This document shows positions 5,301-6,909 of a stretch of 6,909 nucleotides of DNA, piece by piece; within the stretch, counting starts at the first letter, position 1, and every line of letters starts with the position of its first letter. Position numbers and translations under genes: made by a program. The notes below the pieces were generated by a model. The model had not been told where the DNA came from, made no database searches, and was given only the letters and a program-made list of their open reading frames with translations. This DNA comes from Firmicutes bacterium UBA5496. Its GTDB lineage: Bacteria > Bacillota > Proteinivoracia > UBA4975. The stretch covers positions 1 to 6,909 of the forward strand of contig DIPE01000020.1 of assembly GCA_002427015.1 (NCBI GenBank), written 5' to 3'.

Positions 5301-5999
5301 GCCGGGCTGCCTGAAGACGGCAAGGAAATTCTCTATGACGGACGCAGCGGTGAAGCTTTTGACAATGAGGTCACCGTGGGCTATGTCTACATCGTCAAAT
5401 TGGCCCATATGGTCGATGACAAAATCCATGCCCGCTCTACGGGACCCTATTCTCTGGTCACTCAACAGCCCCTGGGGGGCAAGGCCCAGTTTGGCGGCCA
5501 GCGTTTCGGGGAAATGGAGGTTTGGGCTCTGGAGGCCTATGGCGCAGCCTATACCCTCCAAGAAATTCTCACCGTCAAATCTGACGATGTGGTGGGGCGG
5601 GTCAAGACCTACGAGGCCATCGTCAAGGGTGAAAATATCCCCGAGCCCGGTGTGCCTGAGTCCTTCAAGGTCTTGGTCAAAGAACTGCAAAGTCTTGGCC
5701 TGGATGTAAAGGTCCTGGGCGAAGACACCACCGAGGTGGAGATTGGTGAAGATGATGACGAGTCCGGGGAATTAGAAGTCAACCTCGAACAAGATTTAAC
5801 AGATGACACTGACGTCAGCGAAGACGAGGCCGATTTGGATGATGGCGATGCTGACGAAATGGAGATTCTCGACGAGGATTTTGAACGGTTTGCCGACATG
5901 GAAGATGATTTTGAGGGTGTCAGCAAGGCCCCGCGGAAAAAGGCCAAGCGCACCGCCGCCGTCGAGCTCGATGGCAATGATGATCTTCTTGATGATTGA
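2316..5999 (+). CDS. rpoB: DNA-directed RNA polymerase beta subunit
   Basis: From the TTG start the protein is 1227 residues. It begins with the conserved beta N-terminus (QRRSYSRITEVLDLPNLLEI). The rifampicin pocket, FFGSSQLSQFMDQTNP, starts at 438 and keeps D449, H459 and S464, equivalent to E. coli D516, H526 and S531, so the sequence predicts a drug-sensitive polymerase. HYGRMCPIETPEGPNIG (487-503) follows. NYEDAILISERL (759-770) lies near the active site with E761/D762, the counterparts of E. coli E813/D814. KISVGDKMAGRHGNKGVIS (907-925) carries K913 and K921, the active-centre lysines. TQQPLGGKAQFGGQRFGEME starts at 1049 and contacts beta'. Beta forms one side of the catalytic cleft, binding DNA, nascent RNA and sigma. 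Residues 1135-1227 form an acidic tail longer than the roughly 50 residues I recall in B. subtilis. The reading frame stays open far upstream through rplL in another frame; that is coincidence. rpoC follows after 29 bases. Confidence 0.98.
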   Translation: MTKVVATGGAPQRRSYSRITEVLDLPNLLEIQSESYQWFLEEGLSEMFKDISPIKDFTEELLLEFISYHLEEPKYSVDECKERDATYSAPLRVQVRLINTGTGEVKEQEVYMGDFPLMTKNGTFIINGAERVIVSQLVRSPGAYFNSAIDASGRTLYTGTLIPNRGAWLEFETDSHNIAWVRVDRTRKLPMTVLLRSIGYGTNEEIRQLFGGDHEILEATLEKDSTDSFETGLLEIYKRLRPGEPAHVDNAKTLFENLFFDPKRYDLAHVGRYKLNKKLGARRRLRYRKLSEPVIDRETGEILAEAGAVLDDQLLDKIFSQENPPTVFSVYNENKESVRIVGNGMPPYGTNCITREDIIAVIGYLLSLAKGIGEVDDIDHLGNRRLRSVGELLQNQFRVGLSRMERVVKERMTIQDVDAITPQALINIRPVIAAIKEFFGSSQLSQFMDQTNPLAELSHKRRLSALGPGGLSRDRASFEVRDVHHSHYGRMCPIETPEGPNIGLIGSLSTYARMNRYGFLETPYRKVDRAQGRVTNEIHYLTADDEDQYAVAQANAPLDENGYFTSSLISVRLGSEITTRPPKEIDYMDVSPKQLVSVATSLIPFLENDDANRALMGANMQKQAVPLLVPEAPIVGTGIEGKVARDSRVVVAAVNSGTVESVTSSKIVVSRGDNQFDANISGMTGEIFPLETRGGKDIYHLTKFHRSNQGTCISQRPSVRKGDQVQAGDILADGPSTEMGELALGRNVLVAFMTWEGYNYEDAILISERLVHDDIFTSIHIEEYEAEARDTKLGPEEITRDIPNVGDEALKNLDSRGIIRVGAEVRPSDILVGKVTPKGETELTAEERLLRAIFGEKAREVRDTSLRVPHGESGIVVDVKVFSRENEDELSPGVNQLVRVYIAQKRKISVGDKMAGRHGNKGVISKILPAEDMPFLPDGTPVDIVLNPLGVPSRMNIGQVLETHLGWAASALGLKVATPVFDGATEMDVFAALKEAGLPEDGKEILYDGRSGEAFDNEVTVGYVYIVKLAHMVDDKIHARSTGPYSLVTQQPLGGKAQFGGQRFGEMEVWALEAYGAAYTLQEILTVKSDDVVGRVKTYEAIVKGENIPEPGVPESFKVLVKELQSLGLDVKVLGEDTTEVEIGEDDDESGELEVNLEQDLTDDTDVSEDEADLDDGDADEMEILDEDFERFADMEDDFEGVSKAPRKKAKRTAAVELDGNDDLLDD
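2336..2349 (+). repeat. G8 homopolymer merging into a GGGGCGCCCC palindrome
   Basis: Eight G's (2336-2343) occupy codons about 7-10 of rpoB and run into CGCCCC, so 2340-2349 is a perfect 10-base palindrome. The frame downstream is certain from the protein. The frame upstream agrees with the ribosome binding site and TTG start, so the run length appears correct here. Such runs are prone to polymerase slippage or sequencing indels. Confidence 0.6.
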
Positions 6000-6013
6000 C
6001 AACCAACATCTCT

Positions 6014-6031
6014 AAAGGGGGAAATACCTTG
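6014..6031 (+). promoter_or_regulatory. rpoC ribosome binding site and TTG start
   Basis: AAAGGGGGA (6014-6022) is a one-mismatch Shine-Dalgarno, 7 bases before TTG at 6029. No ATG or GTG in this frame lies between the rpoB stop and the conserved RpoC N-terminus, so the TTG start is well supported. Confidence 0.85.
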
Positions 6032-6909
6032 CTGGATGTCAACAATTTTGATTCCCTGCGCATTGGTTTGGCCTCACCGGAACAAATCCGGGCCTGGTCC
6101 AGAGGTGAGGTCAAGAAACCGGAAACTATTAACTATCGAACTCTCAAGCCTGAAAGGGAAGGCTTGTTTTGCGAAAAAATTTTTGGTCCCCAAAAGGACT
6201 GGGAATGCCATTGCGGCAAGTACAAGCGCATACGCTACAAGGGCGTAGTTTGCGACCGCTGCGGCGTGGAAGTCACCCGGGCCAAGGTTCGCCGGGAACG
6301 CATGGGCCATATCGAACTTGCAGCCCCGGTCTCCCATATATGGTATTTTAAAGGCATCCCCAGCCGCATGGGGCTGTTGCTGGATATGGCCCCCCGCGCC
6401 CTGGAGAAAGTCCTCTACTTTGCCAACTATGTTGTTTTGGAGCCAGGTGAAACCAACCTGACTAAAAAACAGCTGCTTACCGAAGCGGAATATCGTGAGA
6501 ACTATGAGAAATATGTGGACCTTTTCCGCAGCGGCCGCGGTTTTCGGGCGGAGATGGGAGCAGAGGCCATTAAATCCCTGTTAGAGGAAATTGATCTGGA
6601 TACTCTCTCCGAGGAACTGCGGGCAGAGGTCAAGAATTCCACTGGCCAAAGGCATATCCGGGCCGTTCGCCGCTTAGAAGTGGTGGAAGCCTTCCGCACC
6701 TCCAAGAATCGGCCCGAGTGGATGATCATGGATGCTGTGCCTGTGCTTCCCCCGGATTTAAGGCCCATGGTGCAGCTGGAAGGCGGTCGCTTCGCCACTG
6801 CAGACCTTAACGACCTCTACCGCCGGGTCATCAACCGCAACAATCGGCTTAAGCGCCTTCTGGATTTAGGCGCTCCTGATATCATTGTCCGCAATGAAAA
6901 ACGCATGCT
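6029..6909 (+). CDS. rpoC: DNA-directed RNA polymerase beta' subunit, N-terminal part (3' end outside window)
   Basis: The frame is open from TTG 6029 to the window end, giving 293 complete codons and two extra bases; it was checked codon by codon through the zinc motif with no frameshift. The protein begins MLDVNNFDSLRIGLASPEQI, a typical beta' N-terminus. The zinc-binding motif has C60, C62, C75 and C78 (CxC...CxxC), the same numbering as I recall for B. subtilis RpoC. The clamp region follows (HIELAAPVSHIWYFKGIPSR), then GGRFATADLNDLYRRVINRN and LDLGAPDIIVRNEKRM near the lid and rudder area. The catalytic NADFDGD motif lies beyond the window. Beta' supplies the Mg-binding active site and the DNA clamp. 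It is 29 bases after rpoB with no terminator, so the two are co-transcribed. A full Firmicute RpoC is near 1200 residues, so about a quarter is present. Confidence 0.97.
   Translation, partial: MLDVNNFDSLRIGLASPEQIRAWSRGEVKKPETINYRTLKPEREGLFCEKIFGPQKDWECHCGKYKRIRYKGVVCDRCGVEVTRAKVRRERMGHIELAAPVSHIWYFKGIPSRMGLLLDMAPRALEKVLYFANYVVLEPGETNLTKKQLLTEAEYRENYEKYVDLFRSGRGFRAEMGAEAIKSLLEEIDLDTLSEELRAEVKNSTGQRHIRAVRRLEVVEAFRTSKNRPEWMIMDAVPVLPPDLRPMVQLEGGRFATADLNDLYRRVINRNNRLKRLLDLGAPDIIVRNEKRM

Overview
This window is a single-strand (+) run of core translation and transcription genes in the order rplK (3' end), rplA, rplJ, rplL, rpoB, rpoC (5' end). All are read directly from strongly conserved protein motifs. 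The best fit is a member of the Firmicutes (Bacillota), probably of the Clostridia in the broad sense. Reasons: an L10-type attenuator leader before rplJ, strong AAGGAGG-like ribosome binding sites, several TTG starts, RpoB and RpoC sequences of Bacillus/Clostridium type (zinc cysteines of RpoC at 60, 62, 75 and 78, and a long acidic RpoB tail), and rpoB directly after rplL without the methyltransferase gene that Bacillus subtilis has there. Genus cannot be decided from this window.

Layout: 1-252 is the C-terminal 83 codons of ribosomal protein L11. L1 (310-1020) follows after 57 bases containing a small hairpin and a perfect Shine-Dalgarno. Bases 1021-1178 hold an L10 leader RNA ending in an intrinsic terminator (1127-1156), with a mutually exclusive antiterminator pairing I could trace by eye. 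Then come rplJ (L10, TTG start at 1179) and rplL (L7/L12), which together build the ribosomal stalk. After rplL there is a strong intrinsic terminator (2134-2165). Its T-tract runs into a near-consensus sigma-A promoter (TTGACA, 17-base spacer, TGnTATTAT), so rpoBC appears to have its own transcription start. A leader of about 115 bases follows, with an imperfect hairpin and a possible 9-codon upstream reading frame whose stop overlaps an ATG just before rpoB. rpoB (TTG at 2316) and rpoC (TTG at 6029, running off the window) encode the beta and beta' subunits of RNA polymerase.

How it works together: L11, L1, L10 and L7/L12 are large-subunit proteins, L11, L10 and L7/L12 at the GTPase centre and L1 at the mobile L1 stalk. 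RpoB and RpoC form the catalytic core of RNA polymerase. The non-coding DNA suggests regulation at two points: attenuation before rplJ (probably feedback by L10-L12), and termination plus a fresh promoter between rplL and rpoB, which would let ribosomal stalk and polymerase output be set separately.

I see no mobile element, tRNA, rRNA, CRISPR array or novel gene system. The genes themselves are ordinary; the points of interest are regulatory structure in the two longer gaps and the long acidic tail of RpoB.
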